Of a stretch of DNA of 64,000 bases, positions 54,129 through 64,000 are shown in pieces (the first letter of the stretch is position 1; each line of letters opens with the position of its first letter). Origin of the DNA: Flavobacteriaceae bacterium (GTDB lineage: Bacteria > Bacteroidota > Bacteroidia > Flavobacteriales > Flavobacteriaceae); assembly GCA_031277535.1 (NCBI GenBank), contig JAITMD010000016.1, forward strand, positions 124,001 to 188,000, given 5' to 3'. The notes beneath the pieces are model-generated. The model was not told where the DNA came from, did no database searches, and saw nothing but the letters and a program-made list of their open reading frames with translations. Both the position numbers and the translations under genes were made by a program.

Positions 54129-54617
54129 ATGACTAGAGAACAAAAAGCAGTTGCAATAGAGGATTTGAAAGTTAAGTTAGCAGACGCTAATATTCTTTAT
54201 ATTGCTGATATTTCAGGACTTAATGCTGATACTACTGCAAACTTGAGAAGAGCTTGTTTTAAAGCTAATATCAAATTGGAAGTAGTTAAGAATACATTGC
54301 TTGCTAAAGCAATGGAAGCTTCTGATAAAAACTACGAAGAGTTGCCTTCTACATTAAAAGGTAACAGTGCTATCTTGATTGCTGATGTTGCAAATGCACC
54401 AGCGAAAGTTATCAAAGACTTCAGAAAGAAAAGTGATACACCTGCTTTAAAAGGAGCGTATATCAACGAAGAAGTGTATGTTGGAGATAACCAATTAGAT
54501 GCATTAGTAGCTATTAAATCTAAAGAGGAAGTTATTGCAGAAATCATTGGATTACTTCAATCACCAGCTCAAAGAGTTATTTCAGCTTTACAAAACCAAT
54601 TCAAAGACGAGGAATAG
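54129..54617 (+). CDS. rplJ: 50S ribosomal protein uL10
   Basis: 162 residues, starting MTREQKAVAIEDLKVKLADANILYIADISGLNADTTANLR and with NTLLAKAM. Anchors the L7/L12 stalk. It is 84 bp before rplL. Confidence 0.97.
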   Translation: MTREQKAVAIEDLKVKLADANILYIADISGLNADTTANLRRACFKANIKLEVVKNTLLAKAMEASDKNYEELPSTLKGNSAILIADVANAPAKVIKDFRKKSDTPALKGAYINEEVYVGDNQLDALVAIKSKEEVIAEIIGLLQSPAQRVISALQNQFKDEE

Positions 54618-54701
54618 TCAGAGAGACTATTGTTTTTGAAGGTTCATATTTGAACGCACATTAATAAATTATATTTTTACAAATCATTAAAAGATAGAAA
54701 A

Positions 54702-55070
54702 ATGGCAGATTTGAAACAATTCGCAGAACAATTAGTTAGCTTAACTGTAAAAGAAGTTAACGAATTAGCAACTATATTAAAAGACGAGTACGGAATCGAA
54801 CCAGCTGCTGCTGCTGTAGTAATCGCAGGTGGAGCTGCAGGTGAAGCTGCTGAAGAGCAAACAGAATTCACTGTAGTATTGAAAGAAGCAGGAGCTTCTA
54901 AATTAGCTGTAGTTAAAGCTGTTAAAGAATTAACAGGTTTAGGATTAAAAGAAGCTAAAGATATCGTAGATTCTACACCAGCTAACATCAAAGAAGGAGT
55001 TTCTAAAGATGAGGCTGAAGGTCTTAAAAAAGCATTAGAAGAAGCTGGAGCTGTAGTAGAGCTTAAGTAA
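54702..55070 (+). CDS. rplL: 50S ribosomal protein bL12 (L7/L12)
   Basis: 122 residues: N-terminal dimerisation helices ([31 protein letters not shown]), an Ala-rich hinge, and the C-terminal domain with [20 protein letters not shown] sequence. Recruits translation GTPases. An attenuator-like hairpin lies between it and rpoB. Confidence 0.98.
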   Translation: MADLKQFAEQLVSLTVKEVNELATILKDEYGIEPAAAAVVIAGGAAGEAAEEQTEFTVVLKEAGASKLAVVKAVKELTGLGLKEAKDIVDSTPANIKEGVSKDEAEGLKKALEEAGAVVELK

Positions 55071-55092
55071 TCTTTTCTGCAAAAATATATTA

Positions 55093-55134
55093 GGTTTAGG
55101 TCTTGGGAGCATTCCCAAAGGCCTAAACCATTTT
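55093..55134 (+). terminator. attenuator-type hairpin between rplL and rpoB
   Basis: GGTTTAGG / CCTAAACC outer stem and TTGGG / CCCAA inner stem, followed by T4. The position matches the rplL-rpoB attenuator of other bacteria, which sets polymerase below ribosomal-protein levels. Confidence 0.7.
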
Positions 55135-55198
55135 GCGTATAATTAATTTTGTACGTAAAAGCCTTTTAAAAATTCATAATCAAAATTTTTGTCCATTG

Positions 55199-58100
55199 AT
55201 GATCACAAATCAGAACGAAAGACTAAATTTTGCTTCTACGAAGAACATTCCTGCTTATCCAGATTTCTTAGATATTCAGGTAAAATCGTTCAAAGATTTC
55301 TTTCAATTAGAAACGAAATCTGAAGAAAGAGGCAAGGAAGGTTTATATAATACCTTCATGGAGAACTTCCCAATCACTGATACAAGAAATCAGTTCGTAT
55401 TGGAGTTCTTAGATTATTTTGTTGATCCTCCTCGTTATTCAATCGAAGAGTGTATTGATAGGGGACTAACGTATAGCGTACCGTTAAAAGCACGCTTAAA
55501 ATTATACTGTACGGATCCTGAACACGAAGATTTTGAAACTATAGTTCAAGACGTGTATTTAGGAACAATTCCGTATATGACTCCTAGCGGTACTTTCGTA
55601 ATTAACGGAGCTGAGCGTGTAGTAGTATCGCAATTACACCGTTCACCTGGTGTGTTCTTTGGACAGTCGTTCCACGCAAATGGAACAAAGTTGTATTCGG
55701 CAAGGGTTATTCCTTTTAAAGGATCATGGATTGAGTTTGCTACCGATATTAATAGTGTAATGTACGCTTATATCGATAGAAAGAAAAAATTACCTGTGAC
55801 TACCTTATTCCGTGCTATTGGATTCGAAAGAGACAAGGATATCCTAGAGATTTTCGACTTAGCAGAAGAGGTAAAAGTATCAAAAACAGGTCTTAAAAAA
55901 TATATAGGACGAAGATTGGCTGCACGTGTTTTAAATACATGGCATGAAGACTTCGTTGATGAGGATACTGGAGAAGTTGTTTCAATTGAAAGAAATGAGA
56001 TTATCTTAGACCGTGATACAGTCCTAGATAAAGATAATGTCGAAGAAATCATTGAGGCTAACGTTAAGACTATCCTTTTACATAAAGACGACAATAATCA
56101 AGCGGATTACGCTATTATACATAACACGTTGCAAAAAGACCCTACGAACTCTGAAAAAGAGGCAGTAGAGCATATCTATCGTCAGTTGCGTAATGCAGAA
56201 CCACCTGATGAGGAAACAGCACGTGGAATTATTGAAAAATTGTTCTTCTCAGATCAACGTTACAATCTAGGTGAAGTTGGTCGTTACAGAATGAACAAGA
56301 AACTTAATCTTGACACACCAATAGATAAACAAGTTTTAACAAAAGAGGATATTATCACTATTGTTAAATACTTAATTGAATTGATTAACTCAAAAGCTGA
56401 GATCGATGATATCGACCACTTGTCTAACCGTCGTGTTAGAACAGTAGGAGAACAATTGTCAGCTCAGTTTGGTGTTGGTTTAGCTCGTATGGCAAGAACA
56501 ATTCGTGAACGTATGAATGTACGTGATAACGAGGTGTTTACTCCAATCGATTTGATCAATGCTAAGACTTTATCGTCTGTGATTAATTCATTCTTTGGTA
56601 CTAACCAGTTGTCTCAATTTATGGATCAAACGAATCCATTAGCTGAGATTACACACAAACGTCGTTTATCTGCTTTAGGACCTGGAGGTTTATCGAGAGA
56701 GAGAGCAGGTTTCGAGGTACGTGACGTTCACTATACTCATTACGGACGTTTATGTCCTATTGAGACACCAGAGGGACCAAACATTGGATTGATTTCATCT
56801 TTAGCAGTATATGCTAAAGTAAATAATATGGGATTCATTGAAACACCTTACCGCCCTGTAGTTGATGGTAAAGTGGATATTGTAAATGATCCAATTTATT
56901 TAAGTGCAGAAGAAGAGGAAGGAATGTTAATTGCACAAGCGAACGTTCCTGTGGATGCAGAAGGAAGAATGACTGATGAAAGAGTAGTTGTTAAAGAAGA
57001 AGGAGATTTCCCGGTAGTAGAACCGAAGGATATTCACTTCACTGACGTTGCTCCAAATCAGATTGCTTCTATTTCAGCTTCATTGATTCCTTTCTTAGAG
57101 CATGATGATGCCAACCGTGCGTTGATGGGATCTAACATGATGCGTCAAGCAGTTCCATTATTACGTCCTGAGTCTCCAATTGTAGGAACAGGATTAGAGA
57201 GACAAGTAGCTTCAGATTCTCGTGTTTTAATTAACGCAGAAGGAGAAGGTACAGTTGAGTATGTTGATGCACAAAAGATCATTATTAAGTATGATCGTAC
57301 GGATGAAGAGCGTTTAATCAGCTTTGATCCAGATGAGAAAACATACAACTTGATTAAGTTTAGAAAAACGAATCAAAGTACAAGTATTAACTTGAAGCCA
57401 ATTGTAAGAAGAGGTGATAGAGTTACAAAAGGACAAGTACTTTGTGAAGGATATGCTACACAAGCGGGTGAGCTTGCTTTAGGACGTAACTTGAAAGTGG
57501 CGTTTATGCCATGGAAAGGATACAACTTCGAGGATGCGATTGTAATCTGTGAGAGAGTAGTACGTGAAGATATCTTTACATCTATCCATATTGATGACTA
57601 TACTTTAGAAGTGAGAGATACTAAATTAGGTAACGAAGAGTTGACTAATGATATTCCTAACGTTTCTGAAGAAGCAACAAAAGATTTAGATGAGAACGGT
57701 ATGATCCGCATTGGTGCTGAAGTTAAGCCTGGTGATATTCTTATTGGTAAGATCACTCCAAAAGGAGAATCAGATCCTACTCCAGAAGAGAAATTATTAC
57801 GCGCTATCTTTGGTGATAAAGCAGGAGACGTTAAAGATGCTTCTTTAAAAGCTTCACCATCGTTAAGAGGTGTTGTATTAGATAAGAAATTGTTCGCAAG
57901 AGCAGTAAAAGATAAACGTAAACGTTCTAAAGATAAAGATGATTTAGCTTTATTAGAAACTAAGTTTGAAGTTAAATTCAACGAGTTGAAAGAAACGTTA
58001 ATCGATAAGTTAATTCAGATTGTGAATGGTAAAACTTCACAAGGTGTTATGAATGACTTAGGTGAGGAAATCTTACCAAAAGGGAAAAAGTATACTCAGA

Positions 58101-59011
58101 AGATGTTATATGCAGTAGAAGATTTTGCTCATTTAACAAAAGGACAATGGACTACTGATGAGGAAACTAACCACATGATTACTGATTTAATTCACAACTA
58201 TAAGATTAAATTAAATGATCTTCAAGGAGTTCTAAGAAGAGAGAAATTTATGATTACTGTAGGGGATGAGTTACCATCAGGAATCTTAAAACTTGCGAAA
58301 GTTTACATTGCTAAGAAACGTAAATTACGCGTAGGGGATAAGATGGCGGGACGTCACGGAAATAAAGGTATTGTAGCTCGTATCGTAAGAGATGAGGATA
58401 TGCCATTCTTAGAAGACGGAACACCAGTTGATATCGTGTTGAACCCTCTTGGGGTACCTTCACGTATGAACATTGGACAGATTTATGAAACTGTATTAGG
58501 ATGGGCAGGTCAAAAACTTGGTAAAAAGTATGCGACTCCAATCTTTGACGGTGCTGAATTAGATCAAATCAATGCTCTAACGGACGAAGCAGGAATTCCA
58601 CGTTTCGGTCATACGTATTTGTATGATGGAGGAACAGGAGAAAGATTCCACCAAAGAGCAACAGTAGGTGTTATCTACATGTTGAAATTAGGACACATGG
58701 TTGATGATAAAATGCACGCACGTTCTATTGGACCTTATTCATTGATCACGCAACAACCATTGGGAGGTAAGGCTCAATTTGGAGGTCAGCGTTTCGGAGA
58801 GATGGAGGTATGGGCATTAGAAGCATACGGAGCATCAAGTACATTAAGAGAAATCTTGACGGTAAAATCAGATGACGTTATTGGTAGAGCGAAAACTTAC
58901 GAAGCAATCGTTAAAGGAGAAACTATGCCAGAACCAGGATTACCTGAATCATTCAATGTATTAATGCATGAATTAAAAGGTCTTGGATTAGACATTAGAT
59001 TAGAAGAATAA
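55199..59011 (+). CDS. rpoB: DNA-directed RNA polymerase subunit beta
   Basis: 1270 residues from the ATG giving [16 protein letters not shown]; the 22 residues further upstream in frame are leader DNA. Family blocks are clear, including the rifampicin-binding region ([33 protein letters not shown]), the [12 protein letters not shown] catalytic stretch and the C-terminal [23 protein letters not shown]. No unusual substitution in the rifampicin cluster was noted by eye. 70 bp before rpoC, with a hairpin between. Confidence 0.99.
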   Translation: MITNQNERLNFASTKNIPAYPDFLDIQVKSFKDFFQLETKSEERGKEGLYNTFMENFPITDTRNQFVLEFLDYFVDPPRYSIEECIDRGLTYSVPLKARLKLYCTDPEHEDFETIVQDVYLGTIPYMTPSGTFVINGAERVVVSQLHRSPGVFFGQSFHANGTKLYSARVIPFKGSWIEFATDINSVMYAYIDRKKKLPVTTLFRAIGFERDKDILEIFDLAEEVKVSKTGLKKYIGRRLAARVLNTWHEDFVDEDTGEVVSIERNEIILDRDTVLDKDNVEEIIEANVKTILLHKDDNNQADYAIIHNTLQKDPTNSEKEAVEHIYRQLRNAEPPDEETARGIIEKLFFSDQRYNLGEVGRYRMNKKLNLDTPIDKQVLTKEDIITIVKYLIELINSKAEIDDIDHLSNRRVRTVGEQLSAQFGVGLARMARTIRERMNVRDNEVFTPIDLINAKTLSSVINSFFGTNQLSQFMDQTNPLAEITHKRRLSALGPGGLSRERAGFEVRDVHYTHYGRLCPIETPEGPNIGLISSLAVYAKVNNMGFIETPYRPVVDGKVDIVNDPIYLSAEEEEGMLIAQANVPVDAEGRMTDERVVVKEEGDFPVVEPKDIHFTDVAPNQIASISASLIPFLEHDDANRALMGSNMMRQAVPLLRPESPIVGTGLERQVASDSRVLINAEGEGTVEYVDAQKIIIKYDRTDEERLISFDPDEKTYNLIKFRKTNQSTSINLKPIVRRGDRVTKGQVLCEGYATQAGELALGRNLKVAFMPWKGYNFEDAIVICERVVREDIFTSIHIDDYTLEVRDTKLGNEELTNDIPNVSEEATKDLDENGMIRIGAEVKPGDILIGKITPKGESDPTPEEKLLRAIFGDKAGDVKDASLKASPSLRGVVLDKKLFARAVKDKRKRSKDKDDLALLETKFEVKFNELKETLIDKLIQIVNGKTSQGVMNDLGEEILPKGKKYTQKMLYAVEDFAHLTKGQWTTDEETNHMITDLIHNYKIKLNDLQGVLRREKFMITVGDELPSGILKLAKVYIAKKRKLRVGDKMAGRHGNKGIVARIVRDEDMPFLEDGTPVDIVLNPLGVPSRMNIGQIYETVLGWAGQKLGKKYATPIFDGAELDQINALTDEAGIPRFGHTYLYDGGTGERFHQRATVGVIYMLKLGHMVDDKMHARSIGPYSLITQQPLGGKAQFGGQRFGEMEVWALEAYGASSTLREILTVKSDDVIGRAKTYEAIVKGETMPEPGLPESFNVLMHELKGLGLDIRLEE

Positions 59012-59022
59012 ACTAAGGTTAT

Positions 59023-59053
59023 AGAGTAGGCAGGTAAAACTGCTTACTCTTTA
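59023..59053 (+). terminator. hairpin between rpoB and rpoC
   Basis: AGAGTAGGCAG / CTGCTTACTCT stem (one wobble), 6-base loop, followed by TTTA. The T-run is short, so a pausing or processing signal is more likely than a full stop. Confidence 0.55.
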
Positions 59054-59081
59054 TCATACACTTTTAACAAGTAAGTTTACC

Positions 59082-62000
59082 ATGAATAAAAATAAAGAGA
59101 AAAGTACCGTAAAAAGGTTTAATAAAATCTCAATCGGTTTAGCTTCACCAGAGTCTATTCTTGCAGAGAGTAGAGGGGAAGTTTTAAAACCAGAAACAAT
59201 TAACTATCGTACTCATAAACCTGAGCGTGATGGTCTTTTCTGTGAGCGTATTTTCGGTCCTGTAAAAGATTATGAGTGTGCTTGTGGTAAGTATAAAAGA
59301 ATTCGTTACAAAGGTATCGTTTGTGACCGTTGTGGAGTTGAAGTAACTGAGAAAAAAGTACGTAGAGATAGAGTTGGTCACATCAATTTGGTTGTGCCTA
59401 TTGCTCATATCTGGTATTTCCGTTCTTTACCAAATAAAATTGGTTATATCTTAGGACTTCCTTCTAAGAAGTTAGATATGATTATTTACTATGAGCGTTA
59501 TGTAGTAATCCAAGCTGGTATTGCTAAGAACGTTGATGGTGAACCAATAAATAGACTTGATTTCTTAACAGAAGAGGAGTATTTGAACATTTGTGATACT
59601 CTTCCAATGGAAAACCAATATTTAGATGATTCAGATCCAAATAAATTCGTTGCCAAAATGGGAGCAGAATGTATTATGGATTTATTAGCGACTACAGATT
59701 TAGACCAATTGTCTTATACTTTGCGTCATGCTGCTAATAATGAAACGTCTAAACAAAGAAAAACAGAAGCTTTAAAACGTCTTCAAGTGGTTGAGTCTTT
59801 CCGTGAGTCTAACTTAAACAGAGAGAACAAACCAGAGTGGATGATTTTGAAAGTAATTCCAGTTATTCCACCAGAATTACGTCCATTAGTTCCACTTGAT
59901 GGAGGTCGTTTTGCTACATCTGACTTAAATGACTTATACCGTCGTGTAATTATCAGAAACAACCGTTTAAAACGTTTGATGGAGATTAAAGCTCCAGAAG
60001 TAATCTTGCGTAATGAAAAACGTATGCTTCAAGAAGCAGTAGATTCATTATTCGATAACACAAGAAAAGCTTCTGCTGTTAAAACTGAATCTAACCGTCC
60101 ATTGAAATCACTTTCTGATTCATTGAAAGGTAAGCAAGGACGTTTCCGTCAAAACTTATTAGGTAAGCGTGTTGACTATTCTGCTCGTTCGGTAATTGTT
60201 GTCGGACCAGAATTGAAATTATACGAGTGTGGATTGCCAAAAGATATGGCTGCTGAATTGTACAAACCATTCGTGATCCGTAAGTTGATCGAAAGAGGAA
60301 TTGTAAAGACAGTAAAATCTGCAAAGAAAATTATAGATAAGAAAGAACCAGTTGTTTGGGATATCTTAGAAAACGTAATTAAAGGACACCCAGTTTTACT
60401 TAACCGTGCTCCTACGTTACACAGATTGGGTATTCAAGCGTTCCAACCTAAGTTAATCGAAGGTAAAGCGATTCAATTACACCCATTAGTGTGTACGGCT
60501 TTCAACGCCGATTTCGATGGTGACCAGATGGCAGTTCACTTACCTCTTGGACCAGAGGCAATCTTAGAAGCTCAATTATTGATGTTGGCTTCTCACAATA
60601 TCTTGAATCCTGCGAATGGTGCTCCTATTACAGTACCTTCTCAAGACATGGTACTTGGATTATACTACATGACTAAGTCGCGTAGATCTACTCCAGAACA
60701 TGAGATTAAAGGTGAAGGATTGACTTTCTACTCTGTAGAGGAAGTACATATTGCATTAAATGAAGGAAAATTAGATCTTAATGCTAATGTAAAAGTTAGA
60801 GCTAAAGATTATAACGCAAACGGTGAATTAGTATATCAAATTATTGAAACATCAGCTGGTAGAATCTTATTTAATGAGGTTGTTCCAGAGGTTGCAGGAT
60901 ATATAAATGAGGTATTGACTAAAAAATCTTTAAGAGATATTATTGGTCATATCTTAAGTATTACTGATGTACCTACAACTGCCGCATTCTTGGATGATAT
61001 CAAAAACATGGGATACGGTTATGCATTCCGTGGAGGATTATCATTCAGTTTAGGGGATATTATGATTCCTGAGCGCAAGCAAGAATTGATTGATGATGCA
61101 AATCAACAAGTAGATCATATCACGATGAACTATAACATGGGGCTTATTACTAATAATGAGCGTTACAACCAGGTTATTGACGTGTGGACATCTACAAATG
61201 CAATGTTGACAGAATTGGCGATGAAGAATATCCGTGAGGATAAACAAGGTTTCAACTCAGTATTTATGATGCTTGATTCTGGAGCCCGTGGTTCTAAAGA
61301 GCAGATTCGTCAGTTGACAGGTATGCGTGGTTTGATGGCTAAACCTAAGAAATCTACTGCTGGAGGTGGAGAGATTATTGAAAACCCAATTCTTTCTAAC
61401 TTTAAGGAAGGTCTTTCAATTTTGGAATACTTCATTTCTACGCACGGTGCTCGTAAGGGTCTTGCCGATACGGCATTGAAAACAGCGGATGCTGGATACT
61501 TGACACGTCGTCTTCACGATGTTGCACAGGATGTAATTGTTAACTCAGTTGACTGTGGTACATTGAGAGGTATTGATGTAAAAGCATTAAAGAAAAACGA
61601 AGAGGTAATCGAATCTTTAGGAGAAAGAGTTTTAGGACGTGTTGCTCTTAATGATGTGATTAACCCATTGAATTCAGAAGTTATCGTTGCTGCTGGTGTT
61701 GAAATTACTGAAGCTATTGCTAAAGCAGTAAATGCAGCTCCAATCGAGTCAATTGAAGTTCGTTCTCCATTGACTTGTGAGGCTAAGATTGGTATCTGTG
61801 CTAAATGTTATGGACGTAACTTAGCAACTGCAAGAATGGTTCAAAAAGGTGAAGCTGTAGGTGTTATTGCTGCTCAATCAATTGGGGAGCCTGGTACACA
61901 GTTAACATTGAGAACGTTCCACGTAGGGGGTACTGCTGGTAACATTTCTGAGACATCTACAATTACTACTAAGTTTAAAGGTCGTCTTGAAATGGAAGAC

Positions 62001-63377
62001 TTGAAAGTAGTAAGAGGTGAAGATAACGAAGGAAAAGCAATTGATATTGTTATTTCTCGTTCTACTGAAGCTAAATTGTTTGATGTTAATACAGGAATCT
62101 TATTGACTACAAATAACGTTCCTTATGGATCTACTATCTACGTTAACGATGGTGATGTAGTTGAAGAAGGAACTGTATTGTGTAAATGGGACCCTTATAA
62201 TGGTGTAATTGTTTCTGAGTTTACTGGTAAAGTTGCTTATGAAGATATCGAACAAGGACAAACGTTCATGGTTGAAATCGATGAGCAAACAGGATTCCAA
62301 GAAAAAGTTATTACTGAATCAAGAAATAAAAAATTAATTCCTACTTTATTAATTTATGGTAAAGATGGTGAGTTAATTCGTTCATACAACTTACCAGTAG
62401 GTTCTCACTTAATGGTAAATGATGGAGAGAAAATTAAAGCTGGTAAAGTTTTAGTTAAGATTCCTCGTCATACATCAAAAGCAGGGGATATTACAGGAGG
62501 TCTTCCAAGAATTACTGAGTTGTTAGAGGCTCGTAATCCTTCGAATCCAGCTGTAGTTTCTGAAATTGATGGAGTTGTTTCGTTTGGTAAAATCAAACGT
62601 GGTAACCGTGAAATCGTTGTTGAATCTAAAACAGGAGATGTTAGAAAATACTTAGTTAAGTTGTCTAACCAAATCTTAGTTCAAGAGAATGACTTCGTAA
62701 AAGCAGGAATGCCATTGTCTGATGGTGCTATTACTCCAGATGATATTTTGAGAATTCAAGGTCCTTCTGCAGTACAACAGTACTTAGTAAATGAAATTCA
62801 AGAAGTTTACCGTTTACAAGGGGTTAAGATTAGTGACAAGCACTTTGAGGTTGTAATTCGTCAAATGATGCGTAAAGTTAGAATTGAAGATCCAGGTGAT
62901 ACATTATTCTTAGAAGATCAATTAGCACATGCTCGTGACTTTATTGATGAGAATGATAAATTATTCGGAATGAAGGTTGTAACAGATTCTGGAGATTCTG
63001 AGAACTTGAAAGAAGGACAAATCATTACAATGAGAGAATTACGCGATGAAAATTCAATTATGAAACGTGAAGACAAAAATCTTGTAATTGCGCGTGATGT
63101 AATGTTAGCTACTGGTACTCCTTTATTACAAGGTATTACTCGTGCTTCGTTACAAACGAAATCATTCTTATCTGCTGCATCGTTCCAGGAAACTACGAAA
63201 GTATTGAATGAAGCTGCTGTAGCTGGTAAAGTAGATGGATTATTAGGATTGAAAGAAAACGTAATTGTTGGACATAGAATTCCTGCAGGTACTGGTATGA
63301 GAGATTATGATAACATTCTTGTGAGTGCATCAGATGATAATAACAGTTCTGTTTCAGAGAATGAATTAAATTTCTAA
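59082..63377 (+). CDS. rpoC: DNA-directed RNA polymerase subunit beta'
   Basis: 1431 residues. N-terminal zinc ribbon with C66, C68, C81 and C84 ([20 protein letters not shown]), catalytic NADFDGDQM with D477, D479 and D481, and a second zinc site in [13 protein letters not shown]. The bridge helix and trigger loop region ([22 protein letters not shown]) is intact. The DUF3467 gene starts 4 bp after the stop. Confidence 0.99.
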   Translation: MNKNKEKSTVKRFNKISIGLASPESILAESRGEVLKPETINYRTHKPERDGLFCERIFGPVKDYECACGKYKRIRYKGIVCDRCGVEVTEKKVRRDRVGHINLVVPIAHIWYFRSLPNKIGYILGLPSKKLDMIIYYERYVVIQAGIAKNVDGEPINRLDFLTEEEYLNICDTLPMENQYLDDSDPNKFVAKMGAECIMDLLATTDLDQLSYTLRHAANNETSKQRKTEALKRLQVVESFRESNLNRENKPEWMILKVIPVIPPELRPLVPLDGGRFATSDLNDLYRRVIIRNNRLKRLMEIKAPEVILRNEKRMLQEAVDSLFDNTRKASAVKTESNRPLKSLSDSLKGKQGRFRQNLLGKRVDYSARSVIVVGPELKLYECGLPKDMAAELYKPFVIRKLIERGIVKTVKSAKKIIDKKEPVVWDILENVIKGHPVLLNRAPTLHRLGIQAFQPKLIEGKAIQLHPLVCTAFNADFDGDQMAVHLPLGPEAILEAQLLMLASHNILNPANGAPITVPSQDMVLGLYYMTKSRRSTPEHEIKGEGLTFYSVEEVHIALNEGKLDLNANVKVRAKDYNANGELVYQIIETSAGRILFNEVVPEVAGYINEVLTKKSLRDIIGHILSITDVPTTAAFLDDIKNMGYGYAFRGGLSFSLGDIMIPERKQELIDDANQQVDHITMNYNMGLITNNERYNQVIDVWTSTNAMLTELAMKNIREDKQGFNSVFMMLDSGARGSKEQIRQLTGMRGLMAKPKKSTAGGGEIIENPILSNFKEGLSILEYFISTHGARKGLADTALKTADAGYLTRRLHDVAQDVIVNSVDCGTLRGIDVKALKKNEEVIESLGERVLGRVALNDVINPLNSEVIVAAGVEITEAIAKAVNAAPIESIEVRSPLTCEAKIGICAKCYGRNLATARMVQKGEAVGVIAAQSIGEPGTQLTLRTFHVGGTAGNISETSTITTKFKGRLEMEDLKVVRGEDNEGKAIDIVISRSTEAKLFDVNTGILLTTNNVPYGSTIYVNDGDVVEEGTVLCKWDPYNGVIVSEFTGKVAYEDIEQGQTFMVEIDEQTGFQEKVITESRNKKLIPTLLIYGKDGELIRSYNLPVGSHLMVNDGEKIKAGKVLVKIPRHTSKAGDITGGLPRITELLEARNPSNPAVVSEIDGVVSFGKIKRGNREIVVESKTGDVRKYLVKLSNQILVQENDFVKAGMPLSDGAITPDDILRIQGPSAVQQYLVNEIQEVYRLQGVKISDKHFEVVIRQMMRKVRIEDPGDTLFLEDQLAHARDFIDENDKLFGMKVVTDSGDSENLKEGQIITMRELRDENSIMKREDKNLVIARDVMLATGTPLLQGITRASLQTKSFLSAASFQETTKVLNEAAVAGKVDGLLGLKENVIVGHRIPAGTGMRDYDNILVSASDDNNSSVSENELNF

Positions 63378-63381
63378 GAGT

Positions 63382-63690
63382 ATGATCGAAAACGATGAAC
63401 AATTTGGTCTTGAGTTAGACGAAGCAGTTGCGGATGGCACTTTTTCGAATATGGTTATTGTCAATCATTCAGATACAGAGTTTGTTGTAGACTTTGTAAA
63501 TGTAATGCCTGGAGTACCTAAACCAAAAGTTAAGTCACGTATTATTTTAACTCCTCAGCATGTGAAAGCATTTGTTAGTATTTTAAACGATCATATCGAA
63601 AGTTTTGAGAAAGTAAATGGAGAGATTAAAAGTAAAGTTTCTCGAGAAGATTTGATTCATAGTAATTTCGGTCCTAAAGGAGAAGCTTAA
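63382..63690 (+). CDS. DUF3467 domain-containing protein
   Basis: 102 residues. Recognised by YSNMVIVNHSDTEFVVDFV-type sequence and PKVKSRIILTPQHVKAFVSILNDHIESFEKVNGEIK, the DUF3467 pattern. Small soluble protein of unknown function. Its near-fixed place directly after rpoC in flavobacteria (4 bp gap here) suggests a link to transcription, but that is inference. A terminator closes the unit. Confidence 0.9.
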   Translation: MIENDEQFGLELDEAVADGTFSNMVIVNHSDTEFVVDFVNVMPGVPKPKVKSRIILTPQHVKAFVSILNDHIESFEKVNGEIKSKVSREDLIHSNFGPKGEA

Positions 63691-63704
63691 AAGTTTTAGA
63701 TATT

Positions 63705-63733
63705 AAACCACCTCAATATGAGGTGGTTTTTTT
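63705..63733 (+). terminator. terminator of the rpoBC unit
   Basis: AAACCACCTCA / TGAGGTGGTTT perfect stem with an ATA loop and T-run. Confidence 0.92.
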
Positions 63734-63795
63734 ATTTTAGTTTTCCTTGTAGAATGAAAATTTTAAAGAAGCATCTTTGCTATGTATGCTTTTTG

Positions 63796-63820
63796 TACAT
63801 TTGGGAATAATATACTTTTG
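63796..63820 (+). promoter_or_regulatory. two candidate -7 boxes before the last gene
   Basis: TACATTTG (63796-63803) and TACTTTTG (63813-63820) both match TAnnTTTG, with TTTTG at 63791-63795 as a possible -33 element for the second. Confidence 0.5.
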
Positions 63821-63855
63821 TATATTACTTATTATTTAATGTTTAAAAGAAAATT

Positions 63856-64000
63856 ATGTCTGAGAAAAAAATATTTTATGCACAAGGGGATGATCCTATC
63901 TTAGTAGCAGCATATGAGAAAGCACAGGATACATTCAAGTATTTTTGGCGTGAAGTTGCTTGGGAATATAGAAGAATTATTCCAGGTTTGAGTACAGCAT
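63856..64000 (+). CDS. DUF2314-like protein, 3'-truncated by window edge
   Basis: 48 codons are visible: MSEKKIFYAQGDDPILVAAYEKAQ, then DTFKYFWREVAWEYRRIIPGLSTA at the edge. The pattern 'DDP...AYEKAQDTFKYFWRE..WEYRRIIP' recalls the start of flavobacterial DUF2314 proteins. No signal peptide. The call rests on memory of the family and only the N-terminal third. Confidence 0.55.
   Translation, partial: MSEKKIFYAQGDDPILVAAYEKAQDTFKYFWREVAWEYRRIIPGLSTA

Noticed and set aside
55133..55198. N-terminal extension of rpoB
   Set aside because: The 22 residues derive from the leader just after the attenuator hairpin; the ATG at 55199 gives the usual start.

Overview
The window is chromosomal DNA from a low-GC member of the Bacteroidota, almost certainly the family Flavobacteriaceae. 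The genus looks Myroides-like, but that is only an impression from the protein sequences. Supporting signs are TAnnTTTG-type -7 promoter boxes, few Shine-Dalgarno sequences, SusC/SusD pairs, GSCFA, DUF4230, DUF2851 and DUF3467 proteins, and the gene order rpsU-xerC-hpf-tRNAs-tuf-tRNA-Trp-secE-nusG-rplKAJL-rpoBC. There is no CRISPR array, prophage or intact insertion sequence. Most of the window is well-packed core genome, with more accessory content at 6-10 kb, 17-35 kb and 40-49 kb.

Region by region. 1-4.0 kb: the 3' part of alaS, then a GSCFA-domain protein and a DUF4230 membrane protein. 4.0-5.8 kb (minus): a long-form aromatic amino acid hydroxylase. 6.1-9.9 kb: three tandem paralogous lipoproteins with 2, 3 and 1 Ig-like repeats, each behind an almost identical promoter block. 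10.3-12.8 kb (minus): a DUF4136 lipoprotein and urocanate hydratase. 13.0-16.4 kb: a four-gene run of a small HExxH membrane protein, a PLP-dependent deaminase, a LysM glucosaminidase and hemL, with rnhB convergent. 17.7-32.7 kb: three consecutive SusC/SusD outer-membrane uptake pairs with no degradative enzymes beside them. 32.8-38.6 kb: a putative porin, DUF2851, a PspC-like protein, a helix-hairpin-helix protein and an acyl-CoA dehydrogenase. 38.6-39.8 kb (minus): a dicarboxylate/amino-acid symporter.

39.8-42.2 kb is a looser stretch with GC-richer phased repeats, a MORN-repeat protein, an acetyltransferase remnant and a small orphan ORF. 42.2-47.0 kb holds a TonB-dependent receptor, a small secreted protein and a LytS/LytTR two-component pair that probably act together. 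47.1-48.7 kb is a tandem quartet of small membrane proteins (DUF5362-like). 48.9-63.7 kb is the conserved translation and transcription block: rpsU with a strong Shine-Dalgarno, xerC, hpf, tRNA-Thr, tRNA-Tyr, tRNA-Thr, tuf, tRNA-Trp, secE, nusG, rplK, rplA, rplJ, rplL, rpoB, rpoC and a DUF3467 gene. The window ends inside a DUF2314-like gene.

The most interesting signals are the fixed-geometry promoters and domain shuffling of the tandem lipoproteins, a shared 5' leader in front of all three susC genes, two GC-rich intergenic elements with 11-bp-phased short repeats, the receptor/LytSR module, and the rpsU ribosome-binding site. All calls come from reading the sequence; no database search was run.
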